Below are positions 41,627 to 50,273 of a stretch of 64,000 bases of DNA, in pieces (within the stretch, counting starts at the first letter, position 1; each line of letters starts with the position of its first letter). The notes under the pieces were generated by a model. The model was not told where the DNA came from and did not search any database. It saw only the letters and a list, made by a program, of their open reading frames with translations. The stretch covers positions 20,154 to 84,153 of the forward strand of contig JANQRJ010000082.1 of assembly GCA_028284635.1 (NCBI GenBank), in the 5' to 3' direction. Origin of the DNA: Pelagicoccus sp. GTDB taxonomy: Bacteria; Verrucomicrobiota; Verrucomicrobiia; Opitutales; Opitutaceae. A program made the position numbers and the translations under genes.

Positions 41627-42952
41627 TTACAGGCTCTGCTGTCTTAGGTTTTCCAATACGGTGAAGAATTCGGGGAAGGTCTTTCGGCAGCAGGTGGGGT
41701 CTTCGATTTGCAGCCAAGGCGAGCCGTCGCCTCGGGCATCGTGGCTGCCGAGGATAGCGAAGCTCATGGCGACTCGGTGGTCGTGGAAGGTGTCGATGGT
41801 GGCGGGCTGGAGTGGGGCTGGCGTGATGGCGAGGGAGCCTGGCGTCTCGGACGCCTCTTGTCCGGCTCGTTGCAGGCCTTGGGCCATGGCTGCGATGCGG
41901 TCGCACTCCTGGTGCCGGGTGTGTTCGATGCCTTCGATGGAACTAGGGCCTGAGAGAAGGGGAGCGAGGGCGGCAGCTGTGAGGAAGGTGTCCGAGTAGG
42001 GATAGAAGTCGCCAGAGAAGGGGGCGGCTCTCCCTTTCGTCAGGTCGTAGCTGCATAGGGCGGAGCGTTCGCGCCATTCGATTCTGGCTCCGATCTCTTC
42101 CAGACGACGAGCGAAGGCGATGTCGCCTTGTAAGGAATTTTTGGTGACGCCGACGATTTCCACGCTGCCGCCGACGGCGAGAGGGAGCGCGAAGAAGTAG
42201 CTGGCTGCGGAGGCGTCGCCTTCGACGGCGTAGCTTGGCTGTTCGCAGCGATAGGGCTGGCTGGGAGCGATACGGTAGCCATCGAGGCTTGCCTCAATGC
42301 TGTCGGCGGGCGTGCCGAACTGTTTGAGCATCTCGAGGGTGAGATCGATGTAGCCGCGTCGCACGGAGGTTTCCGTCATGGCAATGCGGATACCGTTTTT
42401 GGCGTAGGGGGCTACGAGAACGAGCGCGGAAACGAATTGGCTGCTAGCGGTGGCGTCGATTCTGGCTTGGCCTCCGGCGAGTCCGTTGGGGCGGATGAGG
42501 AGAGGGGCAAAGCCGTCTTGGGTTTGCACATCGGCTCCGAGTTGGTTGAGCGCGTCGGCGAGGTCGGCGATGGGGCGCTTGCGCATCTGGGGGACGCCAT
42601 CGAGGGTGTAGGTACCTTCTTGTCCGAGGCAGCAGAGGGCGGCGAGGAAGCGGGCGGAGGTGCCGGAGTTGCCGACATGGAGGTTCGCCTGTTTAGCGGG
42701 AATCTGTCCTGAGAGTCCTGATACGCGGATGGTTAAGGCGGCGGGATCGGGCTGCACGTCGAAGCCGAGGTCCTGGAGGGCCTTGACCATGATTTCGGTA
42801 TCTTCGCTGAAGAGGCAGTTTTCCAGCAGAGTGACGCCATCGGCGAGGGCAGCCATGACGAGGGCTCGGTTCGTGATGCTCTTGGAACCGGGCACGGTGG
42901 CGCTCCCGCTTGCGGGGCAGGTAAAGGGTGGGACTGGGTAGGGATCTTGCAT
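41627..42952 (-). CDS. aroA: 3-phosphoshikimate 1-carboxyvinyltransferase (EPSP synthase)
   Basis: A 441-residue EPSP synthase of the shikimate pathway, condensing shikimate-3-phosphate and PEP. Landmarks include P-G-S-K-S-I-T-N-R-A near residue 20, G-N-S-G-T-S-A-R-F near residue 97 and D-H-R-V-A-M-S-F near residue 392. The ATG at 42952 has AGGAAACC upstream. An ATG at 42982 is also preceded by GAGGAGGAGT, but that sequence belongs to a repeat hairpin. The gene precedes cmk. Confidence 0.93.
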   Translation of the reverse strand: MQDPYPVPPFTCPASGSATVPGSKSITNRALVMAALADGVTLLENCLFSEDTEIMVKALQDLGFDVQPDPAALTIRVSGLSGQIPAKQANLHVGNSGTSARFLAALCCLGQEGTYTLDGVPQMRKRPIADLADALNQLGADVQTQDGFAPLLIRPNGLAGGQARIDATASSQFVSALVLVAPYAKNGIRIAMTETSVRRGYIDLTLEMLKQFGTPADSIEASLDGYRIAPSQPYRCEQPSYAVEGDASAASYFFALPLAVGGSVEIVGVTKNSLQGDIAFARRLEEIGARIEWRERSALCSYDLTKGRAAPFSGDFYPYSDTFLTAAALAPLLSGPSSIEGIEHTRHQECDRIAAMAQGLQRAGQEASETPGSLAITPAPLQPATIDTFHDHRVAMSFAILGSHDARGDGSPWLQIEDPTCCRKTFPEFFTVLENLRQQSL

Positions 42953-42966
42953 GGATGGTTTCCTGA

Positions 42967-43055
42967 TCTGACTCTTACTCATACTCCTCCTCTTAATCCT
43001 AATCTGATGTCTTTGGGATTACGATTATGAGCAAGAGTAGGAGGAGTAAGATTCT
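42967..43055. repeat. Polypurine/polypyrimidine hairpin, copy 6 (variant)
   Basis: Left arm CTGACTCTTACTCATACTCC..TAATC and right arm GATTACGATTATGAGCAAGA..GGAGTAAGATT, with several mismatches. The triplets are CTC/GAG-rich rather than CTT/GAA. It lies between tyrA and aroA and could attenuate read-through. Confidence 0.65.
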
Positions 43056-43062
43056 TTTGGCT

Positions 43063-43905
43063 TCAGAGCTTGTCGCGGAAGGCTTTTCCATCGGCTAGTT
43101 TCTGCAGGAGGATGAAGTCGTCTTCGTTGGCGAGGGCTGCGCTGAGGGTTTGCAGATGGTCTTGGAAAGCGTCGAGGGCCCGGCGGATTTCGTGGCGGTT
43201 TTGGCTGACGATAGCCCGCCATAGCGCGGGGTCGCCCGCCGCGATGCGGGTGGTGTCTTTGAGGCCTTTGCCGCAATGGGTCGCGGCATCGGGACGACGT
43301 TCGGCGAGGAAGGAGGCGAGGGCCGAGGCGAGGAGATGAGGCAGGTGGCTGACGTGGGCTACAATCTCGTCATGGGTGTCAGGGGCTTCGGATACGACGG
43401 CGGATCCGATAGCCCGCCAGAAAGCGGTCGTCTTGGCGAGGGCGTCTGGGTCGGTCTCGGCATTTGGGGTGACGAAGCAGGTGCGGTCTTGAAAGAGGTC
43501 GGGGTCCGCGTGTTGCATGCCGGTCTTCTCCGATCCGGCCATCGGGTGGGAACCGACGAAACGGGCGGCGCTGGCGAGACTGGCTTGGCAGCTGCGGGTG
43601 ATCTCTCCCTTGACGCTGCCGACATCGGTGACGATTGGCTTGCCGGTCAGGAGGGGAGCGATCTGGGCAGCGAGTTTTGGGATGCTGTCGACGGGAGAGC
43701 AGATGACGACGAACTCGGCGTCTTGGGTCGCGGCTGCCAGATCGGTGGTGGCTAGCTGACACCAGGCTTTGTTGGCGAGGGCGTCGACGGCTTCCTGGCG
43801 TCGGGCTTGGATGGCGATTCGTTTGGCGAGGGAACGCTGGTGGACCGCCATGGCGAGTGAGGCTCCGAGCAGGCCAGGCGCGATGATGGTGATCTGTTCA
43901 AACAC
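43063..43905 (-). CDS. tyrA: Prephenate dehydrogenase
   Basis: A 280-residue NAD(P)-dependent enzyme of tyrosine synthesis. The N-terminal Rossmann motif is I-A-P-G-L-L-G-A-S-L-A (residues 8-18). Family motifs are V-G-S-V-K-G near residue 96, G-S-H-P-M-A-G-S-E near residue 118 and H-D-E-I-V-A-H-V-S-H-L-P-H near residue 177, holding the catalytic His. The start is GTG. It is the first gene of the tyrA-aroA-cmk-plsC run. Confidence 0.93.
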   Translation of the reverse strand: MFEQITIIAPGLLGASLAMAVHQRSLAKRIAIQARRQEAVDALANKAWCQLATTDLAAATQDAEFVVICSPVDSIPKLAAQIAPLLTGKPIVTDVGSVKGEITRSCQASLASAARFVGSHPMAGSEKTGMQHADPDLFQDRTCFVTPNAETDPDALAKTTAFWRAIGSAVVSEAPDTHDEIVAHVSHLPHLLASALASFLAERRPDAATHCGKGLKDTTRIAAGDPALWRAIVSQNRHEIRRALDAFQDHLQTLSAALANEDDFILLQKLADGKAFRDKL

Positions 43906-44015
43906 GGCTAAGAGAGTTCGAGTGTACTTCGGCGCTTTGCTCGGACTGAAATTGGGCTGCTTGTTTCAGCCTTTACTGGCGTGGATCGCATCGTACGTTT
44001 TCCCGGGAGTTTGCT

Positions 44016-44138
44016 TTGAAAGAGTCGCCAGAAAACATTGAACAGGCCAAACGCGCCAAGAGAATAATCGTTTGGGTGACGGTTGTTTTTGCCGCCTTTC
44101 CGCTGCTGGCTTGGGCCTTCGCCTGGTTTTTGAGCTGA
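44016..44138 (+). CDS. Possible 40-residue single-span membrane peptide
   Basis: A TTG-initiated frame with CGGGAGT upstream. The peptide has a charged N-terminus (K-E-S-P-E-N-I-E-Q-A-K-R-A-K-R) and then one hydrophobic helix (I-I-V-W-V-T-V-V-F-A-A-F) to the end. It lies 66 bases upstream of the PIN-TRAM gene on the same strand. Support is limited to frame, composition and ribosome-binding site. Confidence 0.4.
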   Translation: MKESPENIEQAKRAKRIIVWVTVVFAAFPLLAWAFAWFLS

Positions 44139-44204
44139 GGGATTTTCGCTTTGGGTAGCTAGGATTTCTCCACTATCCAAAATTTCTGCCGAATTAGGGG
44201 GAAT

Positions 44205-45215
44205 ATGAAGCAAACTCTCCTGGCTGTTCGGATGTTGCTGCTGGCGTTCTGCGCTTTGGGCGGGATCGGAATCTCCTATGCCTATCCGATGCTTGGGGCG
44301 CCTTGGGTGGTCATCTCCGTGGCGCTGCTGCTTGGGGGGCTGCTGATCTTGGTGGACATGTTGCTGAAGGGTTTCTCGCTGCGTGGGCTTTCGGCTCTGA
44401 CCTTTGGGTTGGCTGTGGGAATCCTGGCCTCGCATCTGATCAGCATTTCGCCGCTTTTCGAGGGTGGGGACAGTCAGATGATCTTCGTTTCTCGAGTGGG
44501 TGTTTTCATATTCATGACATACCTGTCGGCGGTGATCGCTCTGCGCGGCAAGGACGAGTTTAACTTGGTCATTCCCTACGTTCGCTTCACTCCGGAGCGA
44601 GTGGAAGCCCCGATCGTGGTGGTGGACGATAGCTGCTTGGTTGACGGACGAGTATCCAAGCTGTGCGCGGCCCGCATGTTGGGCGACGTGATTTCGGTGC
44701 CGCGTTTCGTGCTGGACGAGTTGAGTTTGGCGAGCGTCTCGGACGCGGAAGAGGAGGCCAATCGCGGACGGCGAGGCCTAAAGACTTTGTCCGAGCTTCG
44801 TGGATACGAGCATCTGGAAGTTCGGGTTTTCGAAAGCGATCTGAGTCCCACGCAGAGCCGCGAGGACAAGCTGCTTTTCGTCACGAGCAGTCTGAAGGGG
44901 CGCTTGCTTTCGGCCAATTCCGCCTTGATCGACCGGGCCGAGCAGGAGGGCGTGCCGTACGTCGATATGCTTGGCCTGAGCAAGGCTCTTTCCGCGGAAG
45001 TCTCCGTGGGAGATTCGCTTACGGTCAAACTGGCCAGGATCGGCAAGGAGGACAGCCAAGGCGTCGGCTATATCGAGGACGGCTCCATGGTGGTGGTCAA
45101 CCGGGCGGCGGACCTCGTGGGCAGCTCGGTCATGGTCGAGGTCGAGAGCATCATCCCGACGAGCGGCGGCCGTATGATATTCGGGAACCTGCTTGGCGAG
45201 GCTTTGCCGAACTGA
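44205..45215 (+). CDS. PIN and TRAM domain membrane protein (YacL-like)
   Basis: A 336-residue protein with four N-terminal transmembrane helices (to about residue 115), a PIN-type nuclease fold (about 140-260) and a C-terminal TRAM domain (about 270-330). PIN acidic residues are in V-V-D-D-S-C-L-V-D-G-R-V and in the F-V-L-D-E-L segment. The YacL family is thought to act on RNA or DNA, though its substrate is not firmly known. The ATG has a strong AGGGGGA ribosome-binding site. Followed at 97 bp by galM. Confidence 0.88.
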   Translation: MKQTLLAVRMLLLAFCALGGIGISYAYPMLGAPWVVISVALLLGGLLILVDMLLKGFSLRGLSALTFGLAVGILASHLISISPLFEGGDSQMIFVSRVGVFIFMTYLSAVIALRGKDEFNLVIPYVRFTPERVEAPIVVVDDSCLVDGRVSKLCAARMLGDVISVPRFVLDELSLASVSDAEEEANRGRRGLKTLSELRGYEHLEVRVFESDLSPTQSREDKLLFVTSSLKGRLLSANSALIDRAEQEGVPYVDMLGLSKALSAEVSVGDSLTVKLARIGKEDSQGVGYIEDGSMVVVNRAADLVGSSVMVEVESIIPTSGGRMIFGNLLGEALPN

Positions 45216-45312
45216 GGCAGCCTGTTGCAGGTCGTTGAGGGAAGCTGACCTCTCTCCTCGGCGCTTTTGGCTTGGCGATCGCGGCCACTTAGTCCGAATT
45301 CCAACACGTTTT

Positions 45313-46329
45313 ATGGAATTCGTCACTCTGGAAAACCGCAATGGCATCAAGCTGAAGCTCACCAACTATGGTGGCATCGTATCCGAACTGCATGTACCCG
45401 ATCGCTCCGGAGCGTTTGCCGATGTGACGTTGGGCTTCGAAACCCTCGAAGAGTACGAGTCGCAAGACTTTCCATACTTTGGCGCTCTCGTCGGCCGTTT
45501 CGCAAACCGTATCGCAGGGGGCCGCTTCGCCTTGGACGGCGTTGTCTACGACCAGCTGGCGCTGAACGATGGGGAAAACCACCTGCACGGCGGGAAGCGC
45601 GGTTTCGACCGGGTCGTCTGGGATATGGAGCGTGTATCCGGTGACGGATACAGCGGCGTGGTCCTGCGTTATCTCAGTGTGGATGGGGAGGAAGGCTATC
45701 CGGGCAATCTGCGGACGACGGTGACCTACAAGCTCACCGATAGGGACGAATGGGTGATCGACTACGAGGCCAGCACCGACAAGCCGACGATTTTCAATCC
45801 CACTAACCACGCCTATTTCAACCTCGCCGGTCACGATAGCGGTTCGGTGATGGGCCACGAAATGCAAATCGCGGCAAAAGGCTTCACTCCCACGGATGCG
45901 GCAGGAATTCCCACCGGAGAGATCATGGCCTTGGAGGGTACCGGCCTGGACTTCCGGCAGCCCAAGCCGCTTGGTCGCGACATCGAGAGCGATGACCCTT
46001 TCATCGACATCGTAGGGGGCTACGATCACAATTTCGCCCTGCGCGAAGCTCCGGGCGAGCTGGCCCTTGCGGCAGTTGTCTACGAGCCGGAGTCTGGTCG
46101 GGAGATGAAAGTCTACACCACCGAGCCCGGCATGCAGCTCTACACCGCCAATTTTCTGCAAGGAGCTTTGGCCGGCAAAGGCGGCTATCGCTACCAGCGC
46201 CGCGACGCTTTCTGCCTCGAGACGCAGCATTATCCCGACTCGCCGAATCACCCTCAGTTTCCCTCCACTGTCCTGCGGCCCGGGCACACGTTTCGCTCCC
46301 AAACCGTATACGCCTTTTCGGCGCGCTAG
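45313..46329 (+). CDS. galM: Aldose 1-epimerase (galactose mutarotase)
   Basis: A 338-residue GalM that interconverts alpha and beta anomers of free aldoses. Landmarks: L-T-N-Y-G-G-I-V near residue 16, G-R-F-A-N-R-I-A-G-G-R-F near residue 62, N-P-T-N-H-A-Y-F-N-L near residue 163 (catalytic His) and G-Y-D-H-N-F near residue 236. The ATG at 45313 gives the normal length. No signal peptide, so cytoplasmic. Ends at a loopless palindrome. Confidence 0.93.
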   Translation: MEFVTLENRNGIKLKLTNYGGIVSELHVPDRSGAFADVTLGFETLEEYESQDFPYFGALVGRFANRIAGGRFALDGVVYDQLALNDGENHLHGGKRGFDRVVWDMERVSGDGYSGVVLRYLSVDGEEGYPGNLRTTVTYKLTDRDEWVIDYEASTDKPTIFNPTNHAYFNLAGHDSGSVMGHEMQIAAKGFTPTDAAGIPTGEIMALEGTGLDFRQPKPLGRDIESDDPFIDIVGGYDHNFALREAPGELALAAVVYEPESGREMKVYTTEPGMQLYTANFLQGALAGKGGYRYQRRDAFCLETQHYPDSPNHPQFPSTVLRPGHTFRSQTVYAFSAR

Positions 46330-46370
46330 CATTCGATCGTCGAGCAAGCCACATAGCCCTAGCCCCCCAG

Positions 46371-46410
46371 GCGGCATTTAATTCTCTAACGTTAGAGAAT
46401 TAAATGCCGC
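46371..46410. terminator. Perfect loopless palindrome centred on AACGTT
   Basis: 40 bases, 20+20 with no mismatch, beginning GCGGCATTTAATTCTCTAAC. It lies between the convergent ends of galM and tsaE, 41 and 35 bases from their stops, so it could end transcription in both directions. A second palindrome with the same centre is at 54935-54978. Confidence 0.7.
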
Positions 46411-46445
46411 TTGTGATGAGCGTCGTTGGGGTGGGGAAAGCGGCG

Positions 46446-46883
46446 CTAGGCGGTGCTGATTCTTCTTCTCGTCTCTAGCTCTTCGAATACGAGCTGGTGG
46501 GTCACCTCCCAAGGTATGAATTCCAGCTTGCTGGGCCACTCGATGGCTAGGCAGAAGGGTGGGGCGAGAAGCTCCTCCAGAGCGAGCTCGTCCCAGATCT
46601 CGGGAGACTTCTCAAGACGGTAGGCGTCCATATGGGCGAGTTGGCGCTCGCCTTGGTAGAAGTTGTAGATGTTGAAAGTGGGACTAGTCACCGGATCCTG
46701 GATACGCCATGCTTGGGCGAGGCCTTTGACGAAGGTCGTCTTGCCAGCCCCGAGGTCTCCTTCCAGGGCGAGAACGGCTGCTTGCGGCAAGATGGATGCC
46801 AGTTCTGCGGCGACGGCGATGGTCTCCTCGGGACTCGAGGTGGCGATGCCGCTTTCAAGTCTCTCTAAGATGCTCGTAGCCAT
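46446..46883 (-). CDS. tsaE: tRNA t6A synthesis ATPase TsaE
   Basis: A 145-residue P-loop protein needed for N6-threonylcarbamoyl modification of A37 in ANN-reading tRNAs. The Walker A motif is G-D-L-G-A-G-K-T-T (residues 42-50), followed by F-V-K-G-L-A-Q. Then S-P-T-F-N-I-Y-N-F-Y and H-M-D-A-Y-R-L are typical of TsaE, and E-W-P-S-K-L-E closes the core. It starts inside the end of thiL (29-base overlap), implying co-translation. Confidence 0.93.
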   Translation of the reverse strand: MATSILERLESGIATSSPEETIAVAAELASILPQAAVLALEGDLGAGKTTFVKGLAQAWRIQDPVTSPTFNIYNFYQGERQLAHMDAYRLEKSPEIWDELALEELLAPPFCLAIEWPSKLEFIPWEVTHQLVFEELETRRRISTA

Positions 46884-47835
46884 GAGGATCCAGTCCTTCT
46901 TCGGAATTCAGGAGAAGGACTTGCTTTTCGTCCTTCGACGTAACCACTCGTCCAATACGGGTGAGTGAAGTATTCAGCTCCTTGCGCCAGGCCGCTTCGA
47001 GTGAAGCTGGGTCGGTGTTGGGATTCGTGGCGAAATAGAGTTCGAAGTCTTCACCGTCATTGAAAATGTGATACAAGTGGCTCTTGCCTGAAATCTCCGA
47101 CGCGTTGAAAGCGGCCCGCGAGGCGGGCAGCGTTTGGCAGTCCATCTCGGCAGCGGTGCCTGGCGGGAGTAGGCTGGTGGCGTCTTTGCCGAGACCGTCG
47201 CTAAGATCGGTGCAGGATAGACAGTTGCCGGATCGCGCCAGCCATTGGCCTTCCTCGAGCCGAGGGGTGAAGCTGTGGTGTTTCTCGGCCCGAGAGCCGC
47301 CGAGCTCGCCCGTGACGTAAAGATGGCTGCCTGGCTGGGCTTGATGGCGAAGCAGGGGAGGGACGCCGGGCTGGGTTTCGCCGAGCAGAGTGAGAAAGGC
47401 GCCAAGGAAGTCGTCCGCGGAAGAAATGTCTCCTCCAGCTATGACATAGCGATACTGCGTAGCGTTGCGGCCCAGTTCGCGGTAGAAGCGTTCCATCCAG
47501 GAAATGGATACGCGGGGCGAAAGAGCTAGGCTGACGGTTGCGAGGGTCGGTTTGCCGCCCATGGCGGCGATGTCGCTGAGGTTGCGCTTGGCCAGCTTTG
47601 CGGCGGCTTGTTCCGGCGTGAGGTCGTCGTCGAAGTGCTTTCCGTACAGAATGGGGTCGGTGGTGACAAGCTGCTGGCAGTCGGGGCCGGTGGGCGAGAA
47701 TGCGGCGCAGTCGTCGCCGATGCCCGCCGGTTCTGGAGGGGATGCGGGCCCCAGCCATTGGCGCATCCTGGCGATCAGGGCTGTTTCGCCGAGTTGGCCG
47801 ATGCTTTTAGCGGGATCTTTTGCGAAGGGGTTCAC
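46855..47835 (-). CDS. thiL: Thiamine-monophosphate kinase
   Basis: A 326-residue ThiL that makes thiamine diphosphate from the monophosphate. Landmarks: I-G-D-D-C-A-A-F near residue 40, T-T-D-P-I-L-Y-G-K-H-F near residue 58, L-A-K-R-N-L-S-D-I-A-A-M-G near residue 80, then a G-G-D motif near residue 127. The start is GTG at 47835, overlapping the CPBP stop by 4 bases (GTGA). A long in-frame extension upstream is not used, since it is Arg-rich and antisense-like. Confidence 0.9.
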   Translation of the reverse strand: MNPFAKDPAKSIGQLGETALIARMRQWLGPASPPEPAGIGDDCAAFSPTGPDCQQLVTTDPILYGKHFDDDLTPEQAAAKLAKRNLSDIAAMGGKPTLATVSLALSPRVSISWMERFYRELGRNATQYRYVIAGGDISSADDFLGAFLTLLGETQPGVPPLLRHQAQPGSHLYVTGELGGSRAEKHHSFTPRLEEGQWLARSGNCLSCTDLSDGLGKDATSLLPPGTAAEMDCQTLPASRAAFNASEISGKSHLYHIFNDGEDFELYFATNPNTDPASLEAAWRKELNTSLTRIGRVVTSKDEKQVLLLNSEEGLDPHGYEHLRET

Positions 47836-48599
47836 ACGAGCTCGGGGAAGTTGATGATGATGGCGAAGTTGATCGTATTGAAGGCGCTGTGAAAGGTCAT
47901 GCTGGAGAGCAGCGTGCCGGATTCGCGATAGGCTAGGGCTAGGGCGATGCCGATGGCGAGCAGGGGAGCGAAGCTGAAGAGGCTGAGATGCAACGCTGCG
48001 AATACCAGGGCGCTGAGACCGAGAGCTCCGTAAAGGTGTATCCGATGTTGCAGGAAGCGGAATACAGCCCCGCGAAACACGAGTTCCTCGCAGATGGGGG
48101 CAGCCACTGCGACCACGGCGAAGGTGACGAGGCGTTCGGACAGGGTGTCGACTTCGGTGGCGAGGCGGACTGCTTCCTGCATGGTTTTTTCGAAGCCGAG
48201 AAGCGTGAGGCTTTCGGTCCAGAGGAAGCCCACGGCGATGGCGGCGAGATAGCCTATGAGCAGCCACTTCAAGCCGACGACGATGGCTCGGGCGATGGGA
48301 GTCTGGGCAGGCAATGCTGGCCTCGCCCGCTTTACGATGGAGGTGAAGACGAGGTAGCCGACGCCCAGCCCCAGTTGCATGCCGAAGGCCGCTCCGAGCT
48401 GGGTGAAGAGGGAGAGCTCCCCGGACTCTTGGCTTGGTTGATACCAGTTGCCGATCCTGGCTCCGAGCATGGAAAGAATGGCCATGCAAGAAAGGGTCAG
48501 GCAAATGAAGATGCAGAAATCGATGCCGCGAATGTTCCAGCCAGGGAGGGTGGATGAGGTTTGGGAATCTAAGTTGGCTTGAGGATCGAGGTGCGGCAT
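47832..48599 (-). CDS. CPBP-family intramembrane protease
   Basis: About 255 residues with seven or eight hydrophobic segments. The CPBP (Abi/CAAX protease) motifs are present: E-E-L-V-F-R-G (EExxxR), then F-A-A-L-H-L-S and F-H-S-A-F-N-T metal-binding His residues. The family trims prenylated or membrane proteins; the bacterial substrates are generally unknown. The ATG at 48599 is chosen because longer frames run into a repeat. It is the first gene of a CPBP-thiL-tsaE overlapping set. Confidence 0.85.
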   Translation of the reverse strand: MPHLDPQANLDSQTSSTLPGWNIRGIDFCIFICLTLSCMAILSMLGARIGNWYQPSQESGELSLFTQLGAAFGMQLGLGVGYLVFTSIVKRARPALPAQTPIARAIVVGLKWLLIGYLAAIAVGFLWTESLTLLGFEKTMQEAVRLATEVDTLSERLVTFAVVAVAAPICEELVFRGAVFRFLQHRIHLYGALGLSALVFAALHLSLFSFAPLLAIGIALALAYRESGTLLSSMTFHSAFNTINFAIIINFPELV

Positions 48600-48652
48600 T
48601 GCGGTTGTGATCCGAAGGAACGGGGAAATAGTGGGAGAGCGATTGTTTTTTT

Positions 48653-48749
48653 GCCCGCAGATAGCGCAGATAGTCACAGATGGGGATATGTTGATGTACT
48701 ATCTCAAGCCTCTTTTGGGGATCTGCGTCTATCTGCGTGATCTGCGGGC
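48653..48749. repeat. GCCCGCAGATAGCGCAGATAG hairpin
   Basis: Left arm GCCCGCAGATAGCGCAGATA and right arm ATCTGCGTGATCTGCGGGC, near complements with a loop of about 40 bases. Such CGCAGAT-based hairpins are a known widespread kind of intergenic repeat. It lies between the divergent CPBP and mtaB genes. Confidence 0.8.
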
Positions 48750-48807
48750 GAACTCTTTTTGGCATGACATCCTTGCTTGAGAGGCTTTGGGTCGGGCTCT
48801 TTTCCGA

Positions 48808-50133
48808 ATGAAGATCTCCGCCAAGAAAAAGGCTTCGCTGCATACGCTGGGCTGCCGTTTGAATCAGTCCGAAACGCTGCTGATCGAGCAGGGGCTGAAG
48901 GAGCGGGGCTATGAGATCGTGCCTTTTGGGGAGTCGGCGGACTTGGGTATCATCAATACCTGTACGGTGACGAACCTGGCTGACTCGAAGTGTCGGCAGA
49001 CGATTCGCCAGTTCGTGCGCCGCAATCCGCAGGCCTACACCGCGGTGGTGGGCTGCTATTCCCAGATGGGGGCGAAGGAGATCGCCGAAATCGACGGGGT
49101 GGACTTGATCATCGGCAACCAGGAAAAGATGAGCGTGATCGACTATATCGGCCAGGAGAAGAACGAGCGGCCGGTGATCGTGCGGGAGCGCATCAGCCAG
49201 GAGGATTTCAGTATTCTGAGTCTGGGCGACGCGCCGTTTAACCAGCGGGCGAATCTAAAGATCCAGGACGGGTGCAGCTTCGTCTGCAGCTTCTGCATCA
49301 TCCCATTCGCTCGAGGAGCATCGCGCTCGCGAGATCTGGAAAATCTGGTGGAAGAGGCCCAGACAAAAGCGCGGCAAGGAGTGCGCGAGATCGTACTGAC
49401 TGGGGTCAATATCGGAACTTATCGCAGCGAGGAGGGTGACTTGTTGCGGGTGTTGGAGCGGCTGAACGCGATCGAAGGAATCGACCGCATCCGCATCAGC
49501 AGCATCGAGCCGACCACGATCCCGGCCGAGCTTTTCGGTCTGATGAAAGACGAGGGGCATGCTTTGCTGCCGTTTTTCCACATTCCGCTTCAGTCGGGCT
49601 GCGATAAGATTCTCAAGGAGATGAAGCGTCGGTATACGGTTTCCGAATACATGGATTTTCTGCGACTTGCCGAAGCGGAGGTGCCGGGAGCGTATTTCGG
49701 CAGCGACATCATGGTTGGGTTTCCCGGCGAGACGGAGGACGAGTTTCAGGAAACTTGCCAGGCCTTTCTGGAGAGCCCGCTGAAGTTCTGCCACGTCTTT
49801 TCCTACTCCGAAAGACAGGGCACGGTGGCGGCTCGTCGCCAGGATCAGGTGCCGATTCCCGAAAGGGCTCGCCGCAGCGCGTACCTGCGCCGTTTGTCCT
49901 CGAAAAAGCGATACGACTTCTACGAGGGGTATCTGGGCCAAACGGCGCGGGTTCTGTTCGAGAATCCCAAGCCGGACAGTTGGCCGTCATATTCCGACAA
50001 CTACATCAGAGTGGTCGTGCCAAAAGAAGGCCTAGAGAAAGGGGAGGATCTGGCGAATCGCTGCGCGCTGGTGAAGCTGAAGCGCTTGGCGGCGGATTTC
50101 GTGGAGGGCGAGCTGGTGGAGCGGTTGGATTAG
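48808..50133 (+). CDS. mtaB: tRNA t6A37 methylthiotransferase MtaB
   Basis: A 441-residue radical-SAM methylthiotransferase. The N-terminal cluster cysteines are C16 (T-L-G-C-R-L-N-Q), C52 and C83; the radical-SAM cysteines are C156, C160 and C163 (C-S-F-V-C-S-F-C). The L-N-Q-S-E-T and N-T-C-T-V-T-N-L-A-D-S-K segments match MtaB rather than MiaB. The substrate is t6A37, which the neighbouring tsaE product helps to make. A C-terminal TRAM-like region is present. ATG at 48808. Confidence 0.93.
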   Translation: MKISAKKKASLHTLGCRLNQSETLLIEQGLKERGYEIVPFGESADLGIINTCTVTNLADSKCRQTIRQFVRRNPQAYTAVVGCYSQMGAKEIAEIDGVDLIIGNQEKMSVIDYIGQEKNERPVIVRERISQEDFSILSLGDAPFNQRANLKIQDGCSFVCSFCIIPFARGASRSRDLENLVEEAQTKARQGVREIVLTGVNIGTYRSEEGDLLRVLERLNAIEGIDRIRISSIEPTTIPAELFGLMKDEGHALLPFFHIPLQSGCDKILKEMKRRYTVSEYMDFLRLAEAEVPGAYFGSDIMVGFPGETEDEFQETCQAFLESPLKFCHVFSYSERQGTVAARRQDQVPIPERARRSAYLRRLSSKKRYDFYEGYLGQTARVLFENPKPDSWPSYSDNYIRVVVPKEGLEKGEDLANRCALVKLKRLAADFVEGELVERLD

Positions 50134-50273
50134 GCAGGCTTTCGCTCCGCTCGTAGCTGTTGTAGCCGTTTTTGGCTGCCGAAGCGACTCCCGACGGCCT
50201 CGCGGGACCTGCGGCGCTCCTAATTCTTGGGATCTGGAGGAGCTTTTGCAGCGTATAAAGGTCCGAGTGGGCG

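Noticed and set aside
47836..48843. Long in-frame extension upstream of thiL making a 662-residue protein
   Set aside because: The extension is Arg/His/Ser-rich, antisense-like and in another frame of the CPBP gene. ThiL has its own GTG at 47835 with a 4-base overlap.
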